Part shown: positions 54,483-63,027 of the stretch, in pieces
How positions within the stretch are numbered: position 1 is the stretch's first letter
How the letters are laid out: every line of letters starts with the position of its first letter
NCBI GenBank assembly: GCA_011526105.1
Contig: WYAZ01000171.1
Coordinates: 62,001-126,000 of the forward strand
DNA length: 64,000 bases
Source: Deltaproteobacteria bacterium
Lineage (GTDB): Bacteria > Myxococcota > Kuafuiibacteriia > Kuafuiibacteriales > Kuafuiibacteriaceae
Direction of reading: 5' to 3'
Notes under the pieces: model-generated
Told to the model about the DNA's origin: nothing
Databases searched by the model: none
Seen by the model: only the letters and a program-made list of their open reading frames with translations
Made by a program: the position numbers and the translations under genes

Positions 54483-55868
54483 TCAGAGCAGTCCGATCAA
54501 GTGCGCCTTGATGGTTTGTCGCACCGCGTCACTCGGGCTCTGCTCGAGGGCGCGCATCCAACTTTCGACCGCCTTGGCCCGGAAGCCCTGACGCTCATAA
54601 AGCACGGCGAGGTTCTTGAGCGCCGAGAACATCGAAGGAGAAATCTCAACCACACGTTCGAGCGCCGAGATCGCCTGGTAGATGTGCCCTTGAGCTTGCA
54701 GCGCGGTCCCGAGGATGAAGTGCGCTCGCGCGTCGAAGGGCATGTGCCCCAGGGCCCTACGTGCCGCCTCCTCGGCCTCTTGCGCGCGGCCGAGTCGCAG
54801 CAGATCCGCCGCGCGCTTGCACTCGAGCGTTGCGGAGCGAGCCGCTTGCTGTAGGTCCGGAGGCTCCGGCCTCGCCGCATTGAGTTTCAATGTGTCCTCC
54901 ACTCGGCGAACGAGTTCCACCACCCGAAACGGCTTCTCGAGGTAGTCGTCCGCCCCATAGAGACGCTTCACATCCTGCGCAAAGTTCCATCCCGTGTAGA
55001 TCGCGGAGATGATGATCACCGGTATGTGCTTGTAGCGCTCGGACTTCTTGATCGTGCTGCACAGCTCGAATCCGTGTATCTCGGGCAACATCGCGTCGAG
55101 TAGGACGAGGTCGGGCGAGGTGCTCTCGAGAAGCTCGAGGGCCTGGCGACCGCGCGTCGCCCTTACCACCTCCACCCCGCGCTTCTTGAGGGCGGTTTCA
55201 ATCAGATCGAGGATGGCCTCCTCGTCGTCCACCGCGAGCACGCGAGGCGAGCCGTGCTTCGGCAGCGGTGGCGCCGACGGCCTGGCGACGGGGACCGCGG
55301 CCTGTTCGGGCGTGTCGAGTTCGAGGCCCTTGGCGACGGAGCCCACCGTCACTCGCACCTCCTGGGCGACCGGCGGGCCGGGATGAGGGCGTCCATCGGC
55401 ACTGCAGCACACCGCTCCAGCCACCCGGGCTTTGTGGCTGGCCTCGATGGCGGCGAGCAGAGGCCCTTCCAGCGCCACCAGTCCGACGACCTCGCGCCCC
55501 GTCGCGAAGGCGATCTCGTCGAAGGCTGATTTGCGTGTCGGATTCGTGACCGCCAAGTTCAGGCGACCATGCTCCATCGACAGGGGAAGGAGCAGATGAG
55601 AGCGCGCGACCTCGAGCGGGACCGTGCCGACAGCTTCCGTCGAGATGACGGCGGTGCCCAGTTCGACGCCGGGAACACCGTACTGCTCGGCCAGCGCAGC
55701 CACCAGGTCGTGCTCGGAGGCGAGGCCCAGCCTCAGGCACGTGGTGGCGAAGGGCGCTGCGCTTCTCGCCTGCTCGGTCAACGCGAACTCCAGCTGGTCT
55801 TGGCTGAGCTTGCCGTTTCTGACCAGCAGCTCCCCCAGGAGCACGCGCTTCTTTCCTCCGATATCCAT
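54483..55868 (-). CDS. MshEN / response-regulator receiver / TPR protein
   Basis: 461 aa. The first 145 residues match the MshEN (GspE N-terminal) domain, which can bind cyclic di-GMP. A CheY-like receiver follows at about 208-328 with Asp214/215, the phospho-acceptor Asp258 (LLDAMLP), Ser288 and Lys312. TPR repeats fill 345-461. No output DNA-binding domain. It probably links phosphorylation, and possibly cyclic di-GMP, to protein contacts. It lies between two GYF/TonB-like genes, 13 bases after the upstream one. Confidence 0.88.
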   Translation of the reverse strand: MDIGGKKRVLLGELLVRNGKLSQDQLEFALTEQARSAAPFATTCLRLGLASEHDLVAALAEQYGVPGVELGTAVISTEAVGTVPLEVARSHLLLPLSMEHGRLNLAVTNPTRKSAFDEIAFATGREVVGLVALEGPLLAAIEASHKARVAGAVCCSADGRPHPGPPVAQEVRVTVGSVAKGLELDTPEQAAVPVARPSAPPLPKHGSPRVLAVDDEEAILDLIETALKKRGVEVVRATRGRQALELLESTSPDLVLLDAMLPEIHGFELCSTIKKSERYKHIPVIIISAIYTGWNFAQDVKRLYGADDYLEKPFRVVELVRRVEDTLKLNAARPEPPDLQQAARSATLECKRAADLLRLGRAQEAEEAARRALGHMPFDARAHFILGTALQAQGHIYQAISALERVVEISPSMFSALKNLAVLYERQGFRAKAVESWMRALEQSPSDAVRQTIKAHLIGLL

Positions 55869-55881
55869 AATCGCGTTCGTC

Positions 55882-56835
55882 CTACCGACCGATGTTGATC
55901 GGGTACTCGACGTTGCGGACCTCTCCTACGAAGGAGCGGAAGCGGACGCCCGCCAGCGTCTGCGCTACGCAGTCGCGCATCGGCGACTTCCGTAGGAAGC
56001 GATCGTCGAAGCTCACCTCTCGAACGACACCATCATTGCCGATGTTGAAGCTCAACATCACGCGTTCGGGCACGATGTCCCGGTCGCGCTGGAGCTGCTG
56101 CACGATGCACTTCTTCACCCCCGGAAATGCGGTCGACACGCCGACCATGATCTCTTCGCGGCTGAGCTTCTCCGTCCCGCCCGAGAGCGCCACGACCTTG
56201 GTTCGTCCGCCCCGCGGCCTCTTGCCCTTCCCTTGCGTCGGCCGGGGTTCCTCCTCCTCGGGCTTCAGGTCGATGATCGGGGGATCGATGGTCACGGAGG
56301 CGTGCAGCCGAGCGAGATCATCCTGGAGCTTCTGTTCCTCCCTCGCGGTGAGGTCGGCGGCGCGCCGCTCGCGAACGACGGTGAGGACGGCAAAAAAGAT
56401 GGCGATGGAGACGAACAGACCGCCCCCGATGAAGACCGCCCTCCGTCGCAGCACCCGGCTCTTCGCCGCCTTCTCCTCCCGACGCGCTTCCTGCTCGGCC
56501 GCGCGATGCGCCGCCGCCTTGGGGAGATGAACTCGGAACGCGCCATAGCGGCGCAGCGCCAGAAACTCGCCGTCCTCGGGTGCGATCTTCGTCTCCGCGT
56601 CGATGCCACCCGCGTAGAGCTTCTCCACGAGTTCCTTCGCCGAGATGGGGCCAAAGATGTCGTTTCCCAGTTGAAACAGCCAACGAGAGTTCAGATCGAG
56701 GACGTCGTCGGGACTCTCTTCGACCAGGTCCTGGTAGGCGTCGGCATCTTCGGAGATGCCGGTCGCACTCCACTTCTGACCGCCGCCCGGCTCGGCGGAG
56801 GTGTCCGCCCCGCCTCGGCGTTGCTCTCCCGACAT
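55882..56835 (-). CDS. GYF-domain membrane protein with TonB/AgmX-like C-terminus
   Basis: 317 aa from the ATG at 56835; the frame is open further upstream but that stretch covers repeat elements. A GYF_2-like domain (about 45-100: WLFQLGNDIFGPISAKEL), a charged coiled linker, one membrane helix (about 128-148), a Pro/Glu/Lys linker and a C-terminal AgmX/TonB-like domain (about 225-317: PGVKKCIVQQLQRDRDI, VMLSFNIGNDGVVREV). It is the shorter relative of the gene at 52586-54313 and lacks the zinc ribbon. Likely a force-transmitting or anchor protein across the inner membrane. Confidence 0.84.
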   Translation of the reverse strand: MSGEQRRGGADTSAEPGGGQKWSATGISEDADAYQDLVEESPDDVLDLNSRWLFQLGNDIFGPISAKELVEKLYAGGIDAETKIAPEDGEFLALRRYGAFRVHLPKAAAHRAAEQEARREEKAAKSRVLRRRAVFIGGGLFVSIAIFFAVLTVVRERRAADLTAREEQKLQDDLARLHASVTIDPPIIDLKPEEEEPRPTQGKGKRPRGGRTKVVALSGGTEKLSREEIMVGVSTAFPGVKKCIVQQLQRDRDIVPERVMLSFNIGNDGVVREVSFDDRFLRKSPMRDCVAQTLAGVRFRSFVGEVRNVEYPINIGR

Positions 56836-57194
56836 CGGGCGGGATGTTAGGCCAGCCCTCGCCGGGGGTCGAGGGCCGCGCCTAGAGCTCGTCTCAAAAC
56901 CCCCCTCGGTCGCGATTTCGGCCGTTCCACGTCGCCGCGCGGTGTTGGGCCTCCCCGCGTCATCGCGGGATGGCGCATTCGTCGGCCCGCCTTGCGCGCC
57001 TCGGTCGTCTCGCTCGGCCGGGGGGGAGATGAGCTCTAGAGAGCCGATCCGCATATCGGACCGAGTCGGACGAAGAACCCGGAATCTCTGGCAAGGCGCG
57101 ACGATTGAGTTGGGTCGGCCCCAACGATCGAGGAGCAACGCAGACAGGGATTTCGGGGGCAAGTACGACGACGGGAGGGATGCGGCTTGGCTCT
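56836..57194. other. Non-coding region with nested inverted repeats
   Basis: 359 bases between the GYF gene start and a small doubtful ORF. It holds a 156-base element bounded by inverted TAGAGCTC ends (56883-57038) and, partly overlapping it, a 12-base perfect inverted repeat (57034-57045 and 57189-57200). No open frame in it has coding character. Confidence 0.6.
56883..57038. mobile_element. MITE-like element with inverted ends flanked by TA
   Basis: The left end TAGAGCTCGTCTCAAAAC (56883-56900) is followed by five C; the right end, read on the minus strand from 57038, is TAGAGCTCATCTC followed by C7. The core of 13 bases matches with one difference. Both ends carry TA, as expected for an IS630/Tc1-type TA duplication. 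The inside is GC-rich and non-coding, so movement would depend on a transposase elsewhere. Single ends of the same type lie at 3543-3556 and 21777-21796. Confidence 0.5.
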
Positions 57195-57392
57195 CTAGAG
57201 GTGCGGATTCTCTTGAACGCCGACGATGTAGATACCGTACTCCCCCGGAATCGGAATTCGCTCCGGCGGGAGCTTGGACGGGCGCACCGTCGGATTCTCG
57301 GACGGGTCTGCTTCGTAGAAGTCCACAAACGGCAGCTGACACGAAGCGGTCGTCGTGATGTCGTACCAACGGATCGGTGGATTGGCTCCCAT
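57195..57392 (-). CDS. Small ORF of doubtful status
   Basis: 65 aa from the ATG at 57392, rich in Pro, Ile and Tyr, with one cysteine. The composition is protein-like (for example IPIPGEYGIYIVGV), but third-position GC looks lower than in neighbours and its start overlaps the start of the divergent glutaredoxin-like gene. Its stop lies in an inverted repeat. It may be a small gene or a remnant of one. Confidence 0.3.
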   Translation of the reverse strand: MGANPPIRWYDITTTASCQLPFVDFYEADPSENPTVRPSKLPPERIPIPGEYGIYIVGVQENPHL

Positions 57393-58086
57393 GAGAGGCA
57401 CAGTAGGTCTAGGTCGGCGCTTTCCGCAAATTTCTTACCTCCTCCTCCTCGCCACGGTCTCGAGCTTCGGTTGCCCGCGCCCGGAACGGGAAGAACCCGC
57501 CCCGCCGCCGCAGGAGCCAGACTCCCTGCCGGAGCTCCGTGTCCACGCCTCGAGAACCGACCTCGTCTTCACGTTCTTCGACCCCGAGGCGGGGGCGTTC
57601 CGGTCGGCCACCCGCATCGAAGACGTGCCCCCCGAGCGCCGGCGGAACGTGGTGGTGGTCGATCTCTCGCTCACCCCGGAGCAGCGCGGCGCCAGCCGGT
57701 ACGTCGCGCTCGCAGACCTGAGCGCCCCCCGTCCCGATGGCACGTATCCGGTCGCCATCGCCAGCCGGCTCGGCTTCGAAGCGCAGGTCGTGAAGACCAG
57801 CACCGCGGCCGCCCCCGCCGGCCTGGGGCGCGAACTCGTCCTCTATAGCGCCTCGTGGTGTGGCGCGTGCAAGAAGGCGCGCCGCTTCTTGGACGGCATC
57901 GGCGTGCGATACACGGAGAAGGACATCGAGGCCTCGCGGAGCGCAGCCGAGGAGTTGGCTCAGAAGGCGGCCCGCGCCGGCATCCAGCCCGGCGGAGTTC
58001 CCGTCATCGACGTCGGCGGGGTCTTGATGCAGGGCTTCGAGGAGTCTTCGCTGCGGAAGCTGCTCGGGGAGCGTGGCTTTCTGTAG
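57391..58086 (+). CDS. Glutaredoxin/thioredoxin-like lipoprotein
   Basis: 231 aa from the ATG at 57391. Lipoprotein signal with lipobox SSFGC (Cys28), then a Pro/Glu linker and a domain of about 95 residues of unknown type. The C-terminal 80 residues are a glutaredoxin fold: LVLYSASWCGACKKA with the CxxC, then GVPVIDVGG with the cis-proline. It likely reduces or shuffles disulfides in the periplasm. The last 83 bases overlap the convergent adenosine deaminase gene. Confidence 0.83.
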   Translation: MRGTVGLGRRFPQISYLLLLATVSSFGCPRPEREEPAPPPQEPDSLPELRVHASRTDLVFTFFDPEAGAFRSATRIEDVPPERRRNVVVVDLSLTPEQRGASRYVALADLSAPRPDGTYPVAIASRLGFEAQVVKTSTAAAPAGLGRELVLYSASWCGACKKARRFLDGIGVRYTEKDIEASRSAAEELAQKAARAGIQPGGVPVIDVGGVLMQGFEESSLRKLLGERGFL

Positions 58087-59251
58087 CTGGGCGGTGCGGC
58101 GCGCTGCCGCCCCCGGGAGTGCCAGCGGGCCTTCGATAAGGCGGATACGACTCGCCCGGTCGCAAGGACGCTCGCTCCGGCCCCTCGCCGCGATCAGGCT
58201 CGTCAGCCGACGCTTCTCCGGTGAGAGCCTCGATCTCGTTTCGCACTTCTACGAGCAGGCTCTGCTTCTCTCGAAGCGGCATGAAGGCTGACTTGAACCC
58301 GAAGAGAATGATCTCTTGAAGCTCCTCGAGCGAGAAGCCCATCCGCTCGTGACACAGCCAGAGTTCCTTGGTGAGCGTGGTGTCCGTGATGAGTCGGTTG
58401 TCGGTGTTCACGGTGACGCGGAGTCCGTAGTCGAAGAAGAAGCGGAGCGGATGGACTTCGAGCCGCTCCACCGCCCGAGTTTGGATGTTGCTGCTCGGAC
58501 AGCATTCCAGCGCGATGCGGTGGTCGTTGACATAGTTGAGCAACTCGCCGTCTTCGCCGAGCCGGCATCCGTGGCCGATCCGGTGGGCACCGCAAAAGTG
58601 GATGGCTTGATGGATCGACTCCGGACCGTAGGCTTCCCCAGCGTGGAGCGTGCAGTTGATGTTGTTGTTGAGGATGAGACGGAAGGCCTCGACGTGGGCC
58701 TTGGCCGGGAAGTTTAGCTCGGCGCCCGCGAGATCAAAGGCCACCACGCCTCGATGTTTGAAGGCGATCGCGAGCTCGGCCATGCGTACGGACACCTCGG
58801 GGGCCATGTTTCGGATCCCGCACAGGATGACCCCGCTCTTCACCCCGAAGTCGCGGCCGCCGTCGCGAAGCCCGTAGAGCACGGCCTCGACAATCGCGGG
58901 CAGCGCCAGCCCGCGGCGTGTATGCAAGATGGGCGCGTAGCGGACCTCGATGTACCGGACGTTCTCCGAAGCAACGTCCTCGACCAGTTCGTAAGCGGCT
59001 CGATAGAGCGCGGCTTCGGTCTGCATCACCGACAGCGTGATCTCGAACGCCTCGAGGTAGTCCTCGAGTGAGGCGCAGACCTCGCCCATGTGGATCGCGT
59101 CCGCGAGGCCGGCTTCGTCCCGCGCGTCGAGCTTCACCCCGGAGCTCTCGGCGAGCTCCAGGATCGTCCGGAGCCGGAGGGATCCGTCCAGATGGCAATG
59201 GAGGTCGCTTTTGGGGAGCTTCCTCAAGAGTTCGGGACTGAGAACCGTCAT
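58004..59251 (-). CDS. add: Adenosine deaminase
   Basis: 415 aa from the ATG at 59251; the longer open frame to 59497 runs into the divergent control region. The zinc-site motifs HCHLDGSL, HAGEAYG, the late histidine region SSNIQTRAV and NTDNRLIT are present. It converts (deoxy)adenosine to (deoxy)inosine, feeding punA and hpt. The catalytic domain ends near residue 345; a Pro/Arg-rich tail of about 65 residues is read from DNA that also codes, on the other strand, for the end of the glutaredoxin-like lipoprotein. Confidence 0.92.
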   Translation of the reverse strand: MTVLSPELLRKLPKSDLHCHLDGSLRLRTILELAESSGVKLDARDEAGLADAIHMGEVCASLEDYLEAFEITLSVMQTEAALYRAAYELVEDVASENVRYIEVRYAPILHTRRGLALPAIVEAVLYGLRDGGRDFGVKSGVILCGIRNMAPEVSVRMAELAIAFKHRGVVAFDLAGAELNFPAKAHVEAFRLILNNNINCTLHAGEAYGPESIHQAIHFCGAHRIGHGCRLGEDGELLNYVNDHRIALECCPSSNIQTRAVERLEVHPLRFFFDYGLRVTVNTDNRLITDTTLTKELWLCHERMGFSLEELQEIILFGFKSAFMPLREKQSLLVEVRNEIEALTGEASADEPDRGEGPERASLRPGESYPPYRRPAGTPGGGSAPHRPATESHAPRAASAAKTPRSPASRPRRRR

Positions 59252-59361
59252 GGTGCAGGCTTCGAGCCTCCTCGGAGCTTGGCGTGCGGCGGCGGCGGCC
59301 GCCAGTTTCACGGTGGTCTCATCCACCCGCAGCCGGGTGGTGACGGATACCAGGAGAGTCG

Positions 59362-59376
59362 TATTACGCCGTAATA
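59362..59376. promoter_or_regulatory. Perfect AT-rich palindrome, likely operator
   Basis: TATTACGCCGTAATA, a perfect inverted repeat of seven bases around one central base, in the 169-base divergent region between add and the 161-aa gene. It stands out from the GC-rich surroundings and has the size of a repressor or activator dimer site. The regulator is unknown. Confidence 0.5.
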
Positions 59377-59420
59377 TTAGGCGCTTCGAAAAGAGCACGG
59401 CAGTTGCTCCCTCGGCCGAC

Positions 59421-59906
59421 ATGGCCACCATGCACGACCAGCCCACCCGCCCCGAGCTCATCCTGCCGACCCCGGAGGCACGCTGCCACCGGCGCATCCG
59501 GGAGACGGATCGAATCCGGGCGTCCGCACCCCACCTGAGAACGAACCGAGCCGGGCCGATCTGCGAGGTCCTCCGATCCTACCGCGGCTCGACTCAGGAC
59601 GCCCTGCCCTCACCCTCCCCGCTGCTGGCTCTCCGCCTCCGACTCGAAACCGAAGTGAGGGCCTTGGAAGCCGAGGCCCGTCTCCGCGGACGCAAAGAGC
59701 AAGGCTCCGGTCCCACGATTCGGCTCGCGCTCCTCTTCTTGAAAGGCTTCGGGCGTGTGAGCAGTCTCGACTTCCGCGACGTCCCCATCGAGGAGCGCCC
59801 CGAACTCATCCAGGTGTTGGCGCTCGAGTACCGCTGGTGTCTGGCCGCGGCGGGTACGAACGCCCGCGCGTTCAAGCTGGCCATAGGCCGCACCGGCGCT
59901 CGCTGA
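59421..59906 (+). CDS. Protein of unknown function
   Basis: 161 aa from the ATG at 59421 (a second ATG at 59430). No signal or membrane segment. The C-terminal half is helical and keeps a regular charged pattern (LRLRLETEVRALEAEAR, LDFRDVPIEERPELIQVLALEYRW). Arg-rich, so perhaps nucleic-acid or phosphate binding. No family recognised. Divergent from add, with the palindrome between them. Confidence 0.6.
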   Translation: MATMHDQPTRPELILPTPEARCHRRIRETDRIRASAPHLRTNRAGPICEVLRSYRGSTQDALPSPSPLLALRLRLETEVRALEAEARLRGRKEQGSGPTIRLALLFLKGFGRVSSLDFRDVPIEERPELIQVLALEYRWCLAAAGTNARAFKLAIGRTGAR

Positions 59907-59929
59907 GCGCAGCGACGCCCGGTCGGGCC

Positions 59930-60691
59930 TCAGCTCGGGATGATCTCGACCGAAACGCAGGTGATGTTGTCTTTGCCGCCTCGCGAGTTCGCAAGCTGGA
60001 TGAACTTCCCGCAAGCCTCCTCGAGACTTCCTTGCCCCAGCAAGGGCGAGATCTCCTGCGTGTCCAAGTACCCGTGCAGCCCGTCCGAGCAGAGCAGGTA
60101 GCGATCCCCCGCTTTGATGGGCACCACGAACGTATCCACCTGAACGTAGTCTCTCGGCCCCACCGCCCGAGTGATGACGTTGCCCTTGGGCGAGGTGCGC
60201 GCCTGCTCCTCGGTGACGAGGCCCGCCTTGAGCTGCAACTGAACCAGCGTGTGGTCCTCCGTCACCTGCCAAGCCTGCGAGTCCCGCACGAGGTACGCGC
60301 GACTGTCGCCCACCGATCCGATGACCGCGATATCGCCCGCGACGAGGAGCGCGGTGATGGTCGTCCCCATGCCTTTGGCGTCCGGCTCCTGCTCCGCGAT
60401 GCCGAACACCATATAGGTCGCAGCCTGGATCCCGCTTTCGACCAGACGGCGCAGCGAGTTCACGCTCTCTTGATCCGGCTTCCGAAGGAACGCATCGATC
60501 CGCTCGCGGCCTTGCTTCACCATTCCGTGAACCGCCTGGACCGCTTCCCAAGATGCGACCTCTCCAGCGGCGTGCCCGCCCATGCCATCGGCCACCACGT
60601 ACAGTTGAAGCGCGTCGTCGTGGAAGTAGGCGTCCTCGTTGTGAGGGCGCTTCATGCCGACGTCCGTCAAGGCGGCCGAGGTCGTGCGCAC
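59930..60691 (-). CDS. PP2C-type serine/threonine phosphatase
   Basis: 253 aa from a GTG. All PP2C metal motifs are kept: VGMKRPHNEDAY, VVADGMGGHAAGE, GTTITALLV, GDSRAYLVR, SDGLHGYL and GGKDNITCV. It removes phosphate from Ser/Thr in the cytoplasm, countering Hanks-type kinases, of which myxobacteria have many. No kinase is adjacent. A gap of 124 bases separates it from the fabF stop. Confidence 0.94.
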   Translation of the reverse strand: MRTTSAALTDVGMKRPHNEDAYFHDDALQLYVVADGMGGHAAGEVASWEAVQAVHGMVKQGRERIDAFLRKPDQESVNSLRRLVESGIQAATYMVFGIAEQEPDAKGMGTTITALLVAGDIAVIGSVGDSRAYLVRDSQAWQVTEDHTLVQLQLKAGLVTEEQARTSPKGNVITRAVGPRDYVQVDTFVVPIKAGDRYLLCSDGLHGYLDTQEISPLLGQGSLEEACGKFIQLANSRGGKDNITCVSVEIIPS

Positions 60692-60815
60692 GAGGGGAGC
60701 ATAGGTAGCTCCGGACCTGCCTTCAAGGTGCGGTTCCCACTTCAGCTCAGTTCGGTGGGGTATGTGGAAGGGCGACCCCGCTCAGAGGTCAGCCCGCGGC
60801 GACGGCCGTCGGTTC

Positions 60816-62072
60816 CTACGACCAGCGCCGGAGGATGAGGCTGCAGTTGGTGCCGCCGAAACCGAACGAGTTGGAGAGCGCCATCTCCACCTGCGCCGCG
60901 CGGGCCCGATGGGGTACGAGGTCGAGGTCGCAGCCCTCCGAAGGGGAGTCCAGGTTGATGGTCGGCGGGATCGTGCCCGTCTCGAGCGCCTTGACGGTCA
61001 CGATCGCCTCGACCGCGCCCGCGGCGCCAAGGAGATGCCCGTGCATGGATTTGGTGGATGAGACCAGGAGCTTCGCCGCGTGGGGTCCGAAGACCTCCTT
61101 CAGCGCCTCGATCTCCTTCTCGTCGCCCACCGGTGTCGAAGTCCCGTGCGCGTTGACGTAGCCGACGTCTTCCCGCGCGATCCCAGCGTCTTCGAGTGCG
61201 GCGCGCATGCAACGTGCGGCTCCGTCACCATCCGGGGCCGTGATGTGGAAGGCGTCGGCCGTCGCGCCGTACCCCGTCACTTCCGCGTGGATACGAGCGC
61301 CGCGCTTCTGGGCGTGCTCCAGGGTCTCGAGGATCAAGATCCCCGCGCCCTCGCCCATGACAAAGCCGTCGCGGTCTTTGTCCCAGGGCCGACTCGCCTT
61401 CTCGGGCGCTTCGTTCCGCGTCGACAGAGCCTTCATCGCGTTGAACCCACCGATGCCCAGGGGGGTGATCGTCGACTCGGCGCCACCACAGATCACGGCG
61501 TCACAGGTCCCTCGGCGAATGGTCTCCGCCGCCTCGCCGATCGCGTGAGCGCTGGTGGCGCAGGCCGAGACCGGAGACCAGTTCGGACCCTTCGCTCCAT
61601 GCCGGATCGAGATGTGCCCGGGGGCGAGGTTCACAATGAGCGCGGGAATAAAGAACGGCGAGATCTTCCGCGGCCCACCTTCGAGCAGCTTCTTGAAGTC
61701 GCGTTCGATGACCGCGAGACCGCCCAGGCCGGCGCCCACGATCACACCCACACGATGCGCATGGGCCGGATCGATCTTCCAAGAGGCGTCCTCCATGGCC
61801 ATGTCGGCACACGCGAGCGCGAAATGGATGAATCGGTCCGAGCGCCTCACCTCTTTGGGGTCGAGCCAGCGCTCGGGGTCGAAGTCCTTCACCTCACCGG
61901 CGAATCGGGTCGGGAACTGGGAGGCGTCGAAGCACTCGATCGCCGAGATGCCGCTTTGGCCTTCGATCAGCCGCGACCACGTCTTGTCGAGACCGGTGCC
62001 ACAGGGCGTAACCGTGCCCATGCCCGTGATCACAACGCGGGGGCGTCCCCGGTGATCGGTCAAAGCCGCCAT
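60816..62072 (-). CDS. fabF: Beta-ketoacyl-ACP synthase II
   Basis: 418 aa. The Cys-His-His triad is Cys171 (SACATSAH), His309 ([11 protein letters not shown]) and His346 ([10 protein letters not shown]). The start [13 protein letters not shown] and the end NSFGFGGTN are typical. It elongates acyl chains by condensing acyl and malonyl-ACP. It follows acpP after 24 bases, the classical acpP-fabF order. Confidence 0.95.
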   Translation of the reverse strand: MAALTDHRGRPRVVITGMGTVTPCGTGLDKTWSRLIEGQSGISAIECFDASQFPTRFAGEVKDFDPERWLDPKEVRRSDRFIHFALACADMAMEDASWKIDPAHAHRVGVIVGAGLGGLAVIERDFKKLLEGGPRKISPFFIPALIVNLAPGHISIRHGAKGPNWSPVSACATSAHAIGEAAETIRRGTCDAVICGGAESTITPLGIGGFNAMKALSTRNEAPEKASRPWDKDRDGFVMGEGAGILILETLEHAQKRGARIHAEVTGYGATADAFHITAPDGDGAARCMRAALEDAGIAREDVGYVNAHGTSTPVGDEKEIEALKEVFGPHAAKLLVSSTKSMHGHLLGAAGAVEAIVTVKALETGTIPPTINLDSPSEGCDLDLVPHRARAAQVEMALSNSFGFGGTNCSLILRRWS

Positions 62073-62096
62073 GGACGAGCCTCCCGTCTCCCGCTC

Positions 62097-62336
62097 TCAG
62101 GACGACTTGTGCTGATCGATGTACTTGATGGCGTCGCCGACGGTCTTGATGTTCTCGGCCTCTTCGTCGGGGATCTCGATCTCGAATTCCTCTTCCATCG
62201 CCATCACGAGCTCAACGATGTCGAGCGAGTCGGCACCGAGGTCATCAATGAAGGATGCCTCCGGCTTCACCTCATCCTCGGAGATTCCGAGTTGTTCTAC
62301 AATAATCGATTTGACCTTTTCCTCTGTGGAAGCCAT
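62097..62336 (-). CDS. acpP: Acyl carrier protein
   Basis: 79 aa from the ATG at 62336, preceded by AAGAGG. The phosphopantetheine site is Ser37 in [13 protein letters not shown]. Strongly acidic and helical as expected. It carries the growing acyl chain. The open frame upstream to 62648 is not part of the gene. The 142-base region to the hpt stop presumably contains its promoter. Confidence 0.97.
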   Translation of the reverse strand: MASTEEKVKSIIVEQLGISEDEVKPEASFIDDLGADSLDIVELVMAMEEEFEIEIPDEEAENIKTVGDAIKYIDQHKSS

Positions 62337-62478
62337 CGCGTTGCCTCTTGCGCTGAAACCGCCCAAGTAGGGCTTCGCGCGCGCGGGTGGTACCTCGAAT
62401 CCGACAGGGGGGCAAAGGAAAAAGGGCCCAAAACACTCGCCCTCGCGAAGGAGGAGGGAAGGCCCGATCTGAGCGCGC

Positions 62479-63027
62479 TCAGGCCCCAAAACGGCCGGGC
62501 GCGAGGACGCCGATGAACCCTTGGTTCCGATGGAGCCCGGCGTAGTCGAGGCCGTACCCCACCACAAATCGGTCTTCGATCGTGAAACCGAGAAAATCGA
62601 TCTGAGTCTCGACCTGTCGACGCGCAGGTTTCGAGAGCAAGGAAGCAACGCGGACCGAGGCCGGATGCCGCGTCGAAAGGTTCTCGAGCAAGTACTTCAT
62701 GGTCAGCCCGGTATCGATGATGTCTTCGACGACGAGGACGTGCTGACCCGCAATGCTCGAGCCTAGATCCTTCGTGATGGCGACGACGCCCGAGGACTCC
62801 GTGGCCGATCCGTAGGACGAGAGACCGAGAAACTCGCAGCGCACCGGACTCGAGATCTGCCGCACGAGATCCGCCATGAAGATGAATGACCCGTTTAGGA
62901 CTCCGATGACGGTGAGCGCTTCATCGCCATAAATGGCGCTGATCTCTCTGCCCATCTCGGCCACCCGCGTACGGATCTGCGCCTCCGAGAGGAGCACTTC
63001 CATGCTGCGCTGCTGGTCCTCAGACAT
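62479..63027 (-). CDS. hpt: Hypoxanthine phosphoribosyltransferase
   Basis: 182 aa from the ATG at 63027. The PRPP-binding motif [18 protein letters not shown] and the early [15 protein letters not shown] are typical of 6-oxopurine phosphoribosyltransferases. It turns hypoxanthine or guanine into IMP or GMP. Its start overlaps the tdk stop by eight bases, so purine and pyrimidine salvage genes are co-expressed. Confidence 0.94.
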   Translation of the reverse strand: MSEDQQRSMEVLLSEAQIRTRVAEMGREISAIYGDEALTVIGVLNGSFIFMADLVRQISSPVRCEFLGLSSYGSATESSGVVAITKDLGSSIAGQHVLVVEDIIDTGLTMKYLLENLSTRHPASVRVASLLSKPARRQVETQIDFLGFTIEDRFVVGYGLDYAGLHRNQGFIGVLAPGRFGA

